Assembly (NCBI GenBank): GCA_019454205.1
Contig: CP075369.1
Span: forward strand, 1,736,001 to 1,800,000
Reading direction: 5' to 3'
Origin: Xanthobacteraceae bacterium
GTDB taxonomy: Bacteria; Pseudomonadota; Alphaproteobacteria; Rhizobiales; Xanthobacteraceae
Length of the DNA stretch: 64,000 nt
Both the position numbers and the translations under genes were made by a program. The notes under the pieces are model-generated. The model was not told where the DNA came from, did no database searches, and was given only the letters and a program-made list of their open reading frames with translations. Every line of letters starts with the position of its first letter. Position 1 is the stretch's first letter. Shown one piece after another: positions 1 to 7,040 of this stretch.

Positions 1-399
1 CGCGCCCGGTAACAGGAAATTGAGTGTAAGATGATGAACCGCTGTCAGGCCTGCAGCGAGCAGAATAGGCCTCCAGTCGCAAAAGCCGGAAAGCATTGCG
101 AGCACCGCGAAATAATAGAAGTGCGCTTCGATCTGCCACGCATGACCGCTCAGCAAAAACACCGCGAGCGAAGTCTGGCCTACCAGCGCAACCGCAAGCG
201 CATAGGCAATTACCGGCATAGGCCGGTTGAGCAGAAACAGCACCGTGGGCAGCCCGGCCATCGCGAAAGCAACCGAAACGATGGCCGATGCTTCTTTTCC
301 AGTAGCCCAGGCGATGAGTGCGATCACGGGCACATGCAGCGCGGAAAGCGAGATAAGCGCGATGGCAACGGTTCGCTGAAACTGCTCCAGCCTGTTCAT
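1..399 (-). CDS. Methyl-accepting chemotaxis protein, N-terminal part (runs off window start)
   Basis: The reading frame is open from an ATG at 399 to the window edge (133 codons, no stop), so the C-terminal signalling domain lies outside. The visible part is almost entirely hydrophobic, with four or five membrane segments, and contains the string HAWQIEAHFYYFAVLAML followed by CDWRP and HHLTLNFLLPGA. I recognise this from family knowledge as the multi-pass sensor head of a group of alphaproteobacterial chemoreceptors. The role (sensing and CheA control) is inferred because the signalling domain is not visible. Its ATG overlaps the stop of the upstream small gene as ATGA, so the two are probably translationally coupled. 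Confidence 0.65.
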   Translation of the reverse strand, partial: MNRLEQFQRTVAIALISLSALHVPVIALIAWATGKEASAIVSVAFAMAGLPTVLFLLNRPMPVIAYALAVALVGQTSLAVFLLSGHAWQIEAHFYYFAVLAMLSGFCDWRPILLAAGLTAVHHLTLNFLLPGA

Positions 400-740
400 T
401 CTGCACCATTGGATTGGAACGGCCTCAGACAAGCCGCGAGTTTTTGCGGATCGGCAACAAACCACGCGCCATTAGCGCGAACGTTACCGGAATAATTTTG
501 AGTTTCTGGAGCGACGACGGCGACGAACGGCCATGCGCCATAACGCACGAAACGTCCCCCGGCTTCCGTGGCCCGCTCGAACGCCGCCTTGGCGTCGGTC
601 CAGGGCGGAAAGATCACTGCCACGGCTTGTCCCGGTTCGCGTGGCGAGAGTGACATCCCCGCGACCCAGATAAGCGTGAAGGCGGCAACCGAGAAAATTG
701 CGGTAAAATCGGCCAAGCCGTTTTTCAGTATTTTGTTCAC
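396..740 (-). CDS. Small membrane-anchored protein of unknown function
   Basis: About 114 residues if translation starts at the GTG at 740 (MNKILKNGLADFT...), which has a GGTAAG-like Shine-Dalgarno upstream. The frame stays open to a GTG at 782, but that start would give an N-terminus that does not look like a signal or anchor. One hydrophobic segment near the N-terminus (FTAIFSVAAFTLIWVAGM) is followed by a soluble domain with an AVIFPPWTDAKAAFERATEAGG stretch. Many alphaproteobacteria have small proteins of this kind, but I do not know a function. The stop overlaps the start of the chemoreceptor gene by 4 nt, so both are likely on one transcript. Confidence 0.55.
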   Translation of the reverse strand: MNKILKNGLADFTAIFSVAAFTLIWVAGMSLSPREPGQAVAVIFPPWTDAKAAFERATEAGGRFVRYGAWPFVAVVAPETQNYSGNVRANGAWFVADPQKLAACLRPFQSNGAE

Positions 741-878
741 GACAGCGGACTTACCGGCACCAAACCCATCACCGGTTACCACCCGTAGGGTTAACGAGCG
801 GTTGCGAGTTCCATTTTCGGTCCGTCCGCATCGGGGCTTAACGAGGTCTTAATTTCTAAAGAACAAAGTACCGGGAAT

Positions 879-1292
879 ATGCAGGCAGCTTCCAAAATGC
901 TCGAACAAAGACAAGTTCTGCGTCACAGAACATTTCTTCAGGGCCGCGTTCTCTACAACGGCGGCCGGTCTAGCATTGACTGCATCATTCGCGAACTGAC
1001 CGAGGAAGGCGCGCGGCTGGTTTTCTCCGGCAGCGCCCCGCTACCCCATACCTTCGAACTCAACATCCCGAACCGCGACCAGACTATCCGTGTCGAGATT
1101 GTCTGGAACCACGGCAACGAGGTCGGCGTAAAATTCGCCCCCAACGCGGAAGCGCCGAATATCGTACCGGCTCTCGCGCCCGCTGCATCGCCCGGCACGC
1201 ATGGCACCGCGATGGAGCGCATCGAGAAACTGGAACGCGAACTGGCGTCCCTGCGCCGCCGGATCGCCGATCTCGAAGCCAAGAACGGCTAG
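879..1292 (+). CDS. PilZ-domain protein with C-terminal coiled coil
   Basis: 137 residues. The N-terminal part has an RHRTFLQGRV motif (residues ~15-24), then about 20 residues later CIIRELTEEGARLVFSG, matching the PilZ pattern (R-x3-R, then D/N-x-S/T-x2-G) that binds cyclic di-GMP in this family. The last ~30 residues (MERIEKLERELASLRRRIADLEAK) are a heptad coiled coil. The combination is common in Hyphomicrobiales, where such proteins are presumed c-di-GMP effectors. The second arginine of the RxxxR motif is replaced (RHRTF), so binding is not certain. An in-frame ATG at 897 is a possible alternative start. Confidence 0.7.
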   Translation: MQAASKMLEQRQVLRHRTFLQGRVLYNGGRSSIDCIIRELTEEGARLVFSGSAPLPHTFELNIPNRDQTIRVEIVWNHGNEVGVKFAPNAEAPNIVPALAPAASPGTHGTAMERIEKLERELASLRRRIADLEAKNG

Positions 1293-1321
1293 CGAAACCG
1301 GCGAGCGGCAGCGGCGCTGCC

Positions 1322-1588
1322 TTACGCCTTTTCGTTTCCGATACCGGACAGCAGATAACCGAGCAGCGCGCCGATCAGGGCGCCTACCGCGCTCGGCTCC
1401 AGCACCTTCTCCAGCCCCAGAATCAGGATCAGCGGCGCGAGCACCGCGATCGCGAGGATCTGGATGGTACGGACCCCGATCACACCGCCATCCCGATGCC
1501 GCTGATACATAACTGCGGCGATGGCGATGGGGATCGTAAGCGCGGCAATGATCTCGATCCAGAACCGCGCGGCATACATTGTGTTCAT
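1322..1588 (-). CDS. Small membrane protein of unknown function
   Basis: 88 residues with two or three hydrophobic segments (residues ~8-27 and ~41-60, plus a Gly/Ala-rich GALIGALLGYLL stretch). A consensus GGAGGG Shine-Dalgarno lies about 5 nt before the ATG at 1588. It converges on the PilZ gene and diverges from the GST gene, so it is probably transcribed alone. No family recognised. Confidence 0.6.
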   Translation of the reverse strand: MNTMYAARFWIEIIAALTIPIAIAAVMYQRHRDGGVIGVRTIQILAIAVLAPLILILGLEKVLEPSAVGALIGALLGYLLSGIGNEKA

Positions 1589-1670
1589 GACAGCCCTCCT
1601 GCCTTGGACATTGAAGCGTATATAAGGGACGCATACAAAAGCGGCCCCTGTCGCGAACGAAGGAACCGGA

Positions 1671-2303
1671 ATGATCGACCTTTACACCTGGACAACGCCG
1701 AACGGACGGAAAGTTTCCATTGCTCTGGAAGAAATGGGCCTGCCCTACACGGTCCACTCCATCGACATCGGCAAGAACGAGCAGTTCGCGCCCGACTTCC
1801 TCAAGATCAGTCCGAACAACCGCATCCCGGCCATCGTCGACCGCGAAACGAATTATTCCCTGTTCGAATCGGGGGCGATTCTCATGTATCTCGCCGAAAA
1901 GTCCGGCAAGCTGATGCCCAAGGACGTCCCGTCGCGCTATCGCGTGGTTGAGTGGCTCATGTGGCAGATGGGCGGCCTCGGCCCGATGCTCGGACAAGCC
2001 CATCACTTTCTGCACTTCAATAAAGGCAAGGCGCCCTACGCCGAGGAACGCTACGCCACGGAAGCAAAGCGTCTCTACAGAGTGCTCAACACGCAGCTCG
2101 AAGGCCGCGACTTCGTCGCGGGCGACTACTCCATCGCCGACATCGCGATCTGGCCGTGGGTTTCCCGCTACGAATGGCAGGGCATCGGCATGGACGAATA
2201 TCCGAACGTCAAGCGCTGGTATCTTGCCATCGCCGCCCGGCCGGGCGTGCAGAAGGGCTATCAGGTGCCGAAAGACACCGGCCCGATTCCGCTCCCGAAA
2301 TGA
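1671..2303 (+). CDS. yfcG: Glutathione S-transferase, YfcG/YghU-type disulfide reductase
   Basis: 210 residues, normal length for the family. The N-terminal thioredoxin-like domain has the TPNGRKVSIALEE active-site helix (residues ~9-21), the NNRIPAIVD segment with the cis-proline that contacts glutathione, and the LFESGAILMYLAEK motif. The C-terminal all-helical domain has WLMWQMGGLGPMLGQAHHF and the YSIADIAIWPW N-capping box. These strings closely follow E. coli YfcG, which binds two glutathiones and has strong disulfide-bond reductase activity. Cytosolic. AAGGA precedes the ATG. The next gene starts inside the stop codon, so the two are co-translated. Confidence 0.88.
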   Translation: MIDLYTWTTPNGRKVSIALEEMGLPYTVHSIDIGKNEQFAPDFLKISPNNRIPAIVDRETNYSLFESGAILMYLAEKSGKLMPKDVPSRYRVVEWLMWQMGGLGPMLGQAHHFLHFNKGKAPYAEERYATEAKRLYRVLNTQLEGRDFVAGDYSIADIAIWPWVSRYEWQGIGMDEYPNVKRWYLAIAARPGVQKGYQVPKDTGPIPLPK

Positions 2304-2602
2304 TTGCGACGCGCATCGCAGCGTTATGGCGCGGCGATGCGCCGCTTTCCCGCGTGTTCTGGGAATACGCGATTGCGTGGGGCACGCTGCTCAATCTCGC
2401 AACCGCTGGCGTGGCGCTTGCGATCTTTCTCAATCGTGGTCCTGCATGGATCGCATTGCTATTTCACATCGCGCCCCTGCCCTACAATATCCTGATGACG
2501 GTCGCGACATGGCGCGCCGCCGTCCGCGAACGGGAATCTCCGCTTGCCGCTTTTGCAAAAGTAGCCGTGTTGGTCTGGTTCGCGCTGATGCTAGTGATCT
2601 AG
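2300..2602 (+). CDS. Small membrane protein, translationally coupled to GST
   Basis: 100 residues, starting at an ATG that overlaps the GST stop (ATGA). It has three hydrophobic segments separated by short loops (GTLLNLATAGVALAIFL, WIALLFHIAPLPYNILMTV, FAKVAVLVWFALMLVI). No catalytic motif is visible and no family is recognised. The 4-nt overlap implies co-expression with the GST. Confidence 0.6.
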   Translation: MIATRIAALWRGDAPLSRVFWEYAIAWGTLLNLATAGVALAIFLNRGPAWIALLFHIAPLPYNILMTVATWRAAVRERESPLAAFAKVAVLVWFALMLVI

Positions 2603-2606
2603 CCGC

Positions 2607-2780
2607 TTAGTCAGACTTGCGCTGTTTCTTCGACGCGCGAAACAGAAGAACCAGCGCGAAGAACAGGAATACCGCGCCCGGCAAAAGCCAGAACAACTGC
2701 CCGCGCACATACGCGAGCCAAACGAACAGACCCGCGAACGAGACAAGTACCGCGAAGCGTATCCACTTCGCGGCGCCCAT
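2607..2780 (-). CDS. Very small membrane protein
   Basis: 57 residues from the ATG at 2780; the frame stays open to a TTG at 2813. Two hydrophobic segments are followed by a basic tail (RASKKQRKSD), as in many single-hairpin inner-membrane proteins. It ends 4 bp from the end of the convergent gene and lies downstream of the DUF2214 gene on the same strand. Function unknown. Confidence 0.5.
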   Translation of the reverse strand: MGAAKWIRFAVLVSFAGLFVWLAYVRGQLFWLLPGAVFLFFALVLLFRASKKQRKSD

Positions 2781-2852
2781 GATTTGAACCCACCACTTGC
2801 TACTGTTCGTCAAGGCAAGCGCTCCGTCAACGCCCGCATGCCTTCATGCGCC

Positions 2853-3299
2853 CTAGCGGAACGCGCCGCGCGCCATCCATGCCGCGAAAAACAGCATGAG
2901 CATCAGGCCGACCAGTTCCCAGTGCACGATCTTGCGGATGCGCTGCAATTTAGCGTCATCCACCAGCGGAATTTTCCCGGCGCGTGTAGCCGCGCGCCAG
3001 CGCAGAAACTCAACCGTTGGAATGATGGAGATTGCACCGACGATAAAGAACAACGCTATCTTGGTGAGAAAAGCGTGGCTGCTGAGATAATAATACCACC
3101 CCTTCTCGAAGAAGATCACGCGCACCGCGCCGATGATGAGTACCGCACCCGCCGCGGCACCATAGACCGCATCATATAGTTGAAGACGGCGCGCGTTCTC
3201 CAGCGTAAGCGTTTGCCGAAGGAGGATCATTTCGATGGACAACGCGACGAAAATCGCGACGAATGCGAGATGATGCAGAAAAGCGAAGACAATCGTCAT
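2853..3299 (-). CDS. DUF2214 family membrane protein
   Basis: 148 residues with four membrane segments. The N-terminal FAFLHHLAFVAIFVALSIE and the YDAVYGAAAGAVLIIGAVRVIFFEKGWYYY region are characteristic of DUF2214. GGGAG lies just ahead of the ATG at 3299. The family has conserved histidines in the first helix (here HH at residues 8-9) but no established role. It lies 47 bp downstream of the MAPEG-family gene on the same strand, so a small membrane-protein operon is likely. Confidence 0.75.
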   Translation of the reverse strand: MTIVFAFLHHLAFVAIFVALSIEMILLRQTLTLENARRLQLYDAVYGAAAGAVLIIGAVRVIFFEKGWYYYLSSHAFLTKIALFFIVGAISIIPTVEFLRWRAATRAGKIPLVDDAKLQRIRKIVHWELVGLMLMLFFAAWMARGAFR

Positions 3300-3346
3300 T
3301 CACGGAACTCCCTTTACGCGCACTCTGACGCTTCGCATTTCTATCG

Positions 3347-3730
3347 TCAAAACGCCTGCCACAACAGCATAAGGCCTGACACGGCGAGCACGATAAATGT
3401 CAGCGTTGCTCCCGGCGCACGCAAACCCATGACGCCGGAGAGCAGCCCCGCCGCATGCGCGATGCGAGCAACCGCGAGCGCGGCACCAAGCGCCCATACC
3501 TGCCATTTCGGCGCGCCGTTGATCTCGATCAGTCCGAGCGCGATCAAAGCGAGCGGAACGTATTCGATAAAGTTGCCGTGCGCGCGGATACGCCGCCGCA
3601 ATTCGCGGTCGTCCTGATCGCCGTATGCGATACGGGCGCGCATCCGATAGTACGCCACACGCAGCCCGAGAAAGGCCAGCGCCAATGCAGCCAGGCCCGC
3701 GAAAACGGATGTTACCGGTAATGTCGTCAT
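3347..3730 (-). CDS. MAPEG family membrane protein
   Basis: 127 residues starting at the ATG at 3730, which follows a GGGAGGGG ribosome-binding site; the frame extends further upstream but overlaps the divergent cyclase gene. Four hydrophobic helices are present, with the MAPEG-type segment RRRIRAHGNFIEYVPLALIALGLIE (R-x2-R-A-x-x-N-x2-E-y-x-P). MAPEG proteins (membrane-associated proteins in eicosanoid and glutathione metabolism) include microsomal glutathione transferases; bacterial members are mostly uncharacterised. The RAHGNFIEY residues correspond to the glutathione-contacting region in known relatives, but activity is not shown. Confidence 0.8.
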   Translation of the reverse strand: MTTLPVTSVFAGLAALALAFLGLRVAYYRMRARIAYGDQDDRELRRRIRAHGNFIEYVPLALIALGLIEINGAPKWQVWALGAALAVARIAHAAGLLSGVMGLRAPGATLTFIVLAVSGLMLLWQAF

Positions 3731-3784
3731 TCTGCCCCTCCCAATTCCCGTGCTAGCTTCACCGCCGTTTCGGGAGAACGTCAA

Positions 3785-4621
3785 ATGGACGAAAGAAAAC
3801 GTAGCGGCAACAAGCTCGACGTGGACGTCTGGCTGTCGCTGACCAACGGCGCACGAATGATCGCGCTCGATCATCCGCTGCAGAAAGGCATCCCGATCTA
3901 TCCGACCCACCCACCCTTTCACATCACGCTAAACAACCGGCACGGCGACATTCACCGCGGTTGCGGGTTTTCATCCTCCAACGAACTCATCATCACCAGC
4001 ACGCATACCTCGACGCACATCGACGCGCTCTCGCACGTTTCCGAGAACGGTATGCTGCATGGCGGCGTCGATGCAGCAAAAGCCCAGCAAGGCACCGAAC
4101 TGTTCAGGGAACATGGCGTCGAGACCATTGCCCCCATCTTCCGGCGTGGCGCGCTGCTCGATGTTGCGCGCGTGAAGAACGTCGAAGCGCTCGGCCCGGC
4201 GGAGGAAATTACCGCGGCCAATCTCGAAGCTGCATTCAAGGCCGCGAACATTTCGATCAATCCCGGCGACGTCATCCTGCTGCGCACCGGCTGGACAAAA
4301 CACTGGTCGGATTCGCGCAAATATCTCGGCCTCGACAGCGCGGGCACGCCTGGCGTCGCGGCTGAGGGAGCGGAATGGCTGGCGGCGAAGAAACCTTTCG
4401 CGGTCGGCAACGATACCGCGGCATTCGAGCAGATCGTGCAGACGAATATCACGATGGACGCGCACCGCATCCTGATCGCGCAGCACGGGATTCACATCAT
4501 CGAAAACCTAGACCTCGAGGAACTCGCCGCCTGCGGGCGCGCGGATTTCGCGTTCGTGACGCTTCCGTTGCGCATCAAGGGCGCAACCGGCTCGCCGCTG
4601 CGGCCGGTGGCGCTGGTGTAA
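3785..4621 (+). CDS. Cyclase family protein (kynurenine formamidase-like metal hydrolase)
   Basis: 278 residues. The metal-binding signature HTSTHIDALSH (family form HxGTHxDxPxH, Pfam Cyclase PF04199) lies around residues 78-88, and HGIHIIENLDLEELA near the C-terminus is the second conserved block, with the glutamate of IIENL. The family includes kynurenine formamidase (KynB), isatin hydrolase and polyketide cyclase relatives, which hydrolyse cyclic or linear amides with Mn or Zn. The substrate cannot be told from sequence. The glycine of HxGTH is a serine here, as in several relatives. GGGAG lies 8 nt before the ATG. Monocistronic by context: a dispersed repeat follows the stop. Confidence 0.78.
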   Translation: MDERKRSGNKLDVDVWLSLTNGARMIALDHPLQKGIPIYPTHPPFHITLNNRHGDIHRGCGFSSSNELIITSTHTSTHIDALSHVSENGMLHGGVDAAKAQQGTELFREHGVETIAPIFRRGALLDVARVKNVEALGPAEEITAANLEAAFKAANISINPGDVILLRTGWTKHWSDSRKYLGLDSAGTPGVAAEGAEWLAAKKPFAVGNDTAAFEQIVQTNITMDAHRILIAQHGIHIIENLDLEELAACGRADFAFVTLPLRIKGATGSPLRPVALV

Positions 4622-4624
4622 CAA

Positions 4625-4791
4625 CCTCATCCTGAGGAGCGCGAGCGGAAGTCGGGTTCACCCGACTTCCGAACTAATACGCGCAAGTCGGATAAATCCG
4701 ACTTGCGAAAGCGAGCGCGCCTCGAAAGATGAAGTGCACGCCCATGGTTCGAGACGCGAATCTGCGCTTCGCTCCTCACCATGAGGGCGCG
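4625..4791. repeat. Dispersed palindromic element with two internal hairpins
   Basis: The outer arms are CCTCATCCTGAGGAGCGC on the left and GCGCTTCGCTCCTCACCATGAGG on the right, with GCGCGCCTCGAAAGATGAAG and CATGGTTCGAGACGCG between them; this layout is a well-known intergenic repeat in Bradyrhizobium-like genomes. Two perfect inner hairpins are present: GGAAGTCGGG/CCCGACTTCC (4647-4656 with 4661-4670, loop TTCA) and CGCAAGTCGGAT/ATCCGACTTGCG (4682-4693 with 4696-4707). It follows the cyclase stop by 3 bp and may act as a terminator or mRNA stabiliser. Confidence 0.7.
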
Positions 4792-4826
4792 CTTGGGGCT
4801 TGCCCCATTCGCGCAAATAAAAAACG

Positions 4827-5312
4827 TTACGTCTTCCCGCCGATATCCGAGTGGAAGTACGGCTTACCGCTCGACGCCGACGGCAGATAATAAGACCCGA
4901 AGCGGAGCGCCACGACCGCGAGCGCAAGGATCAGGATCGCAGCCGCCGTGAGCAGCGTTTCCATCTCCGGCGTCTTGTGCGTGGTGACGACCACGACGAC
5001 ATGGCGCGTGACGGCGGTGATGGCGACATAGATCAGAAAGCGCACCGGCATGCGGTTGGTCTTGAAATAGATGCCGACCATCGCGCCGATCTCGAGATAG
5101 ATGAATAGGAGCAACAGATCCTCGATCGAGGCCTGCCCTCGCCCGACCATGGCCCAGAACGTCGCGGCCGCGGCCCAGACGGTGGACGCGCCGATGGCGA
5201 ACAGGCCGAGGAGATGGAAGCCTTCGACCAGCAGGTTGCCGGAATGGTTCACGAAGCGCCGCACGCTGGCCTCGGCCTGCCGCTCGGTCATGTGTGCTGG
5301 TTTCTTTGCCAT
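4827..5312 (-). CDS. Phosphate-starvation-inducible PsiE family membrane protein
   Basis: 161 residues. Four membrane helices follow a cytoplasmic N-terminal stretch. The IEDLLLLFIYLEIGAMVGIYFKTNRMPVRFLIYVAITAVTRH segment is the PsiE core (acidic residue and YLEI in helix 2, then R-x-P-V-R-F-L-I-Y). E. coli psiE is induced by phosphate starvation and its molecular role is unknown; phosphate control of this homologue is not visible in the upstream sequence. Inner membrane. Confidence 0.8.
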   Translation of the reverse strand: MAKKPAHMTERQAEASVRRFVNHSGNLLVEGFHLLGLFAIGASTVWAAAATFWAMVGRGQASIEDLLLLFIYLEIGAMVGIYFKTNRMPVRFLIYVAITAVTRHVVVVVTTHKTPEMETLLTAAAILILALAVVALRFGSYYLPSASSGKPYFHSDIGGKT

Positions 5313-5480
5313 GGTGGCCCCTTCACATTGAATCTCTAGCCCGTGATTTTAAAACGGCCTTGACGCACCGTCATTCTGCGATGCGGCGTCCGCTCCGCCT
5401 TCACAGATACGCGCGCACCCAGCATAGCGCGCGTTACGGCCTATCCTTCGATACAATGTGATCTGATTCGGTATCTGCGA

Positions 5481-6476
5481 ATGCGAAAAGCTAGGAAAGC
5501 GAAGCCTCAGCGAAATACCACACTTTGGACACGCGCAGTCGAACTAAGCGCCATTGTCGGCGCGATCGGCGTGGTAATCGCTGCTGCAGGTGTTTGGCTG
5601 CAGTACCGCCAATACAATGAAGAGGTTTTCCATCGTCGCCAGAACGCAATTGCATTGGCGTGGAACGCAATTAGAGACGCAGCAGGCTATGAAAGAGATG
5701 TTGGACAGACATCAGCGCTTGAATACTTAGCTGAACTGGATTTGCTCGATGGGAATGTTTCGCTTAACGGCACAATTCTCGCTGGATTGAATTTTAGAAA
5801 ACGACTGGATGGCAGCCGCCTCAAGCTACATGAGAGTGCATTCTGTGACGCTGGAATTTATCTTCTGTATGCGCCAAAAAGCACCTTTGATCGAACGCTT
5901 TTCAGACGGTCCGGAATTTCGGCGGACTGGACTGGAGCATCTCTCGTTGGGGCCGACCTGAGTTTTGCAACACTTATTGATTTAAAGGCTGCGCGCGCAA
6001 CACTTGTGGGCGCCAATTTAAACGGCGCGAGAATCTTGGCTGGGGTATTCACACACGCCGATCTCCGGCTTGTAGACTTGCGAAACTCCAAAACGTTAGA
6101 AGTTTCTACTGTTGGAACGCCGAATGCTGACAAACCTCTAGAAGTCGGCCCTAACCAAAATATTGATGAGTTTCGCGCTAGAGTTTTCTTTGGAAGATGG
6201 CTCGCTACTGAGGGAGCCAAGCCAACTCTAACTGACTTTACCGGAGCCCAGTTCCATGGAGCAGATCTTCGAGGAGCAGATTTAGCCTACTCTAATCTTT
6301 CACAACCTCAGCTAGACCAAGCATGTGCGGACGCGAAAACTATACTTCCGAAAGGGCTGATACTTAAGTCAGCTTGTACAAACACGAAATGGATAACCGA
6401 TCAGCAATACATTTTGCGCAACGGGCTGCAAACGTCGCCCCATGAAGCAGATTGCGAGAAATTCAAGAAGAAATAA
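5481..6476 (+). CDS. Pentapeptide-repeat protein with N-terminal membrane anchor
   Basis: 331 residues. A basic N-terminus (MRKARKAKPQR) leads to one hydrophobic helix (residues ~23-44) and then a largely extracytoplasmic or cytoplasmic domain containing A(D/N)LxX pentapeptides: a block near residues 152-205 (GADLS, GANLN, HADLR, LVDLR) and another near 255-285 (GAQFHGADLRGADLAYSNL). Pentapeptide repeats form a right-handed beta helix; some mimic DNA (MfpA/Qnr), but most have no known function. GC content and codon use are clearly lower than in neighbouring genes, and no Shine-Dalgarno is obvious, suggesting horizontal acquisition together with the next gene. Confidence 0.75.
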   Translation: MRKARKAKPQRNTTLWTRAVELSAIVGAIGVVIAAAGVWLQYRQYNEEVFHRRQNAIALAWNAIRDAAGYERDVGQTSALEYLAELDLLDGNVSLNGTILAGLNFRKRLDGSRLKLHESAFCDAGIYLLYAPKSTFDRTLFRRSGISADWTGASLVGADLSFATLIDLKAARATLVGANLNGARILAGVFTHADLRLVDLRNSKTLEVSTVGTPNADKPLEVGPNQNIDEFRARVFFGRWLATEGAKPTLTDFTGAQFHGADLRGADLAYSNLSQPQLDQACADAKTILPKGLILKSACTNTKWITDQQYILRNGLQTSPHEADCEKFKKK

Positions 6477-6523
6477 ATCGCCTTTCATTTCAAAAAAAAA
6501 ATCGTTAGTTCGTTTAGCGCTAT

Positions 6524-7012
6524 TTACTGAATTTCAGGCCATGCATCCCATTTCGAAGCATACTTAGATAAGTCCAATGCGTTTTTCTTGTTGGAAGACT
6601 TCACTTCTGTTCGACTCAAGAAGACGGCCCATAAAGTTACAGTGCCGTTCGCAGTTTTGCTGCCCCAACCAGTACCGATTAGATGATTGAGAACACCGCG
6701 TTCAATTACCAAAAATCGCCATGATCGATTACACCTACACGCAAATACGTAATGCACGCCTTGTGTAACAGTGCTGCTCACATGACTTTCGCGCACAGAA
6801 AACTGACATCGATAGGCGCGGTCATTGTTCTCGAGTTTTTTGCCGGTCGCAGTCTTTACCTGTATTCGAGACAACTGACCTGTTGAATCATTCAATACGA
6901 AAACGTCGTCTCCGATATCAATTTCGGGGATGGCAACGTTGTAACCGCGGTAAGCTAACTCGGCCATCACTGCGAATTGGCCTGCCTTCCCAACATTATG
7001 AGTTCGCGGCAT
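6524..7012 (-). CDS. PD-(D/E)XK nuclease-like protein (DUF4365-type)
   Basis: 162 residues. The N-terminal half shows the pattern of a PD-(D/E)XK fold: GKAGQFAVMAELAYRGYNV (helix with E18), then EIDIGDDVFVL (D32/D35) and RIQVKTA (Q51-V-K53, the Q-x-K half of the active site). This arrangement occurs in DUF4365 and related restriction-like or Holliday-resolvase-like proteins, often linked to defence or mobile DNA; activity here is inferred only. It is AT-richer than its flanks and converges on the pentapeptide gene. It starts 28 bp after the stop of the carboxylase gene on the same strand. Confidence 0.6.
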   Translation of the reverse strand: MPRTHNVGKAGQFAVMAELAYRGYNVAIPEIDIGDDVFVLNDSTGQLSRIQVKTATGKKLENNDRAYRCQFSVRESHVSSTVTQGVHYVFACRCNRSWRFLVIERGVLNHLIGTGWGSKTANGTVTLWAVFLSRTEVKSSNKKNALDLSKYASKWDAWPEIQ

Positions 7013-7040
7013 TCAATAACTCTCTACTCAAAATAGAATC

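Noticed and set aside
2611..2796. Alternative 61-codon minus-strand frame overlapping the small membrane protein
   Set aside because: Its translation is Arg/Val-rich and lacks a membrane pattern; the overlapping frame gives a coherent hydrophobic protein with a basic tail.
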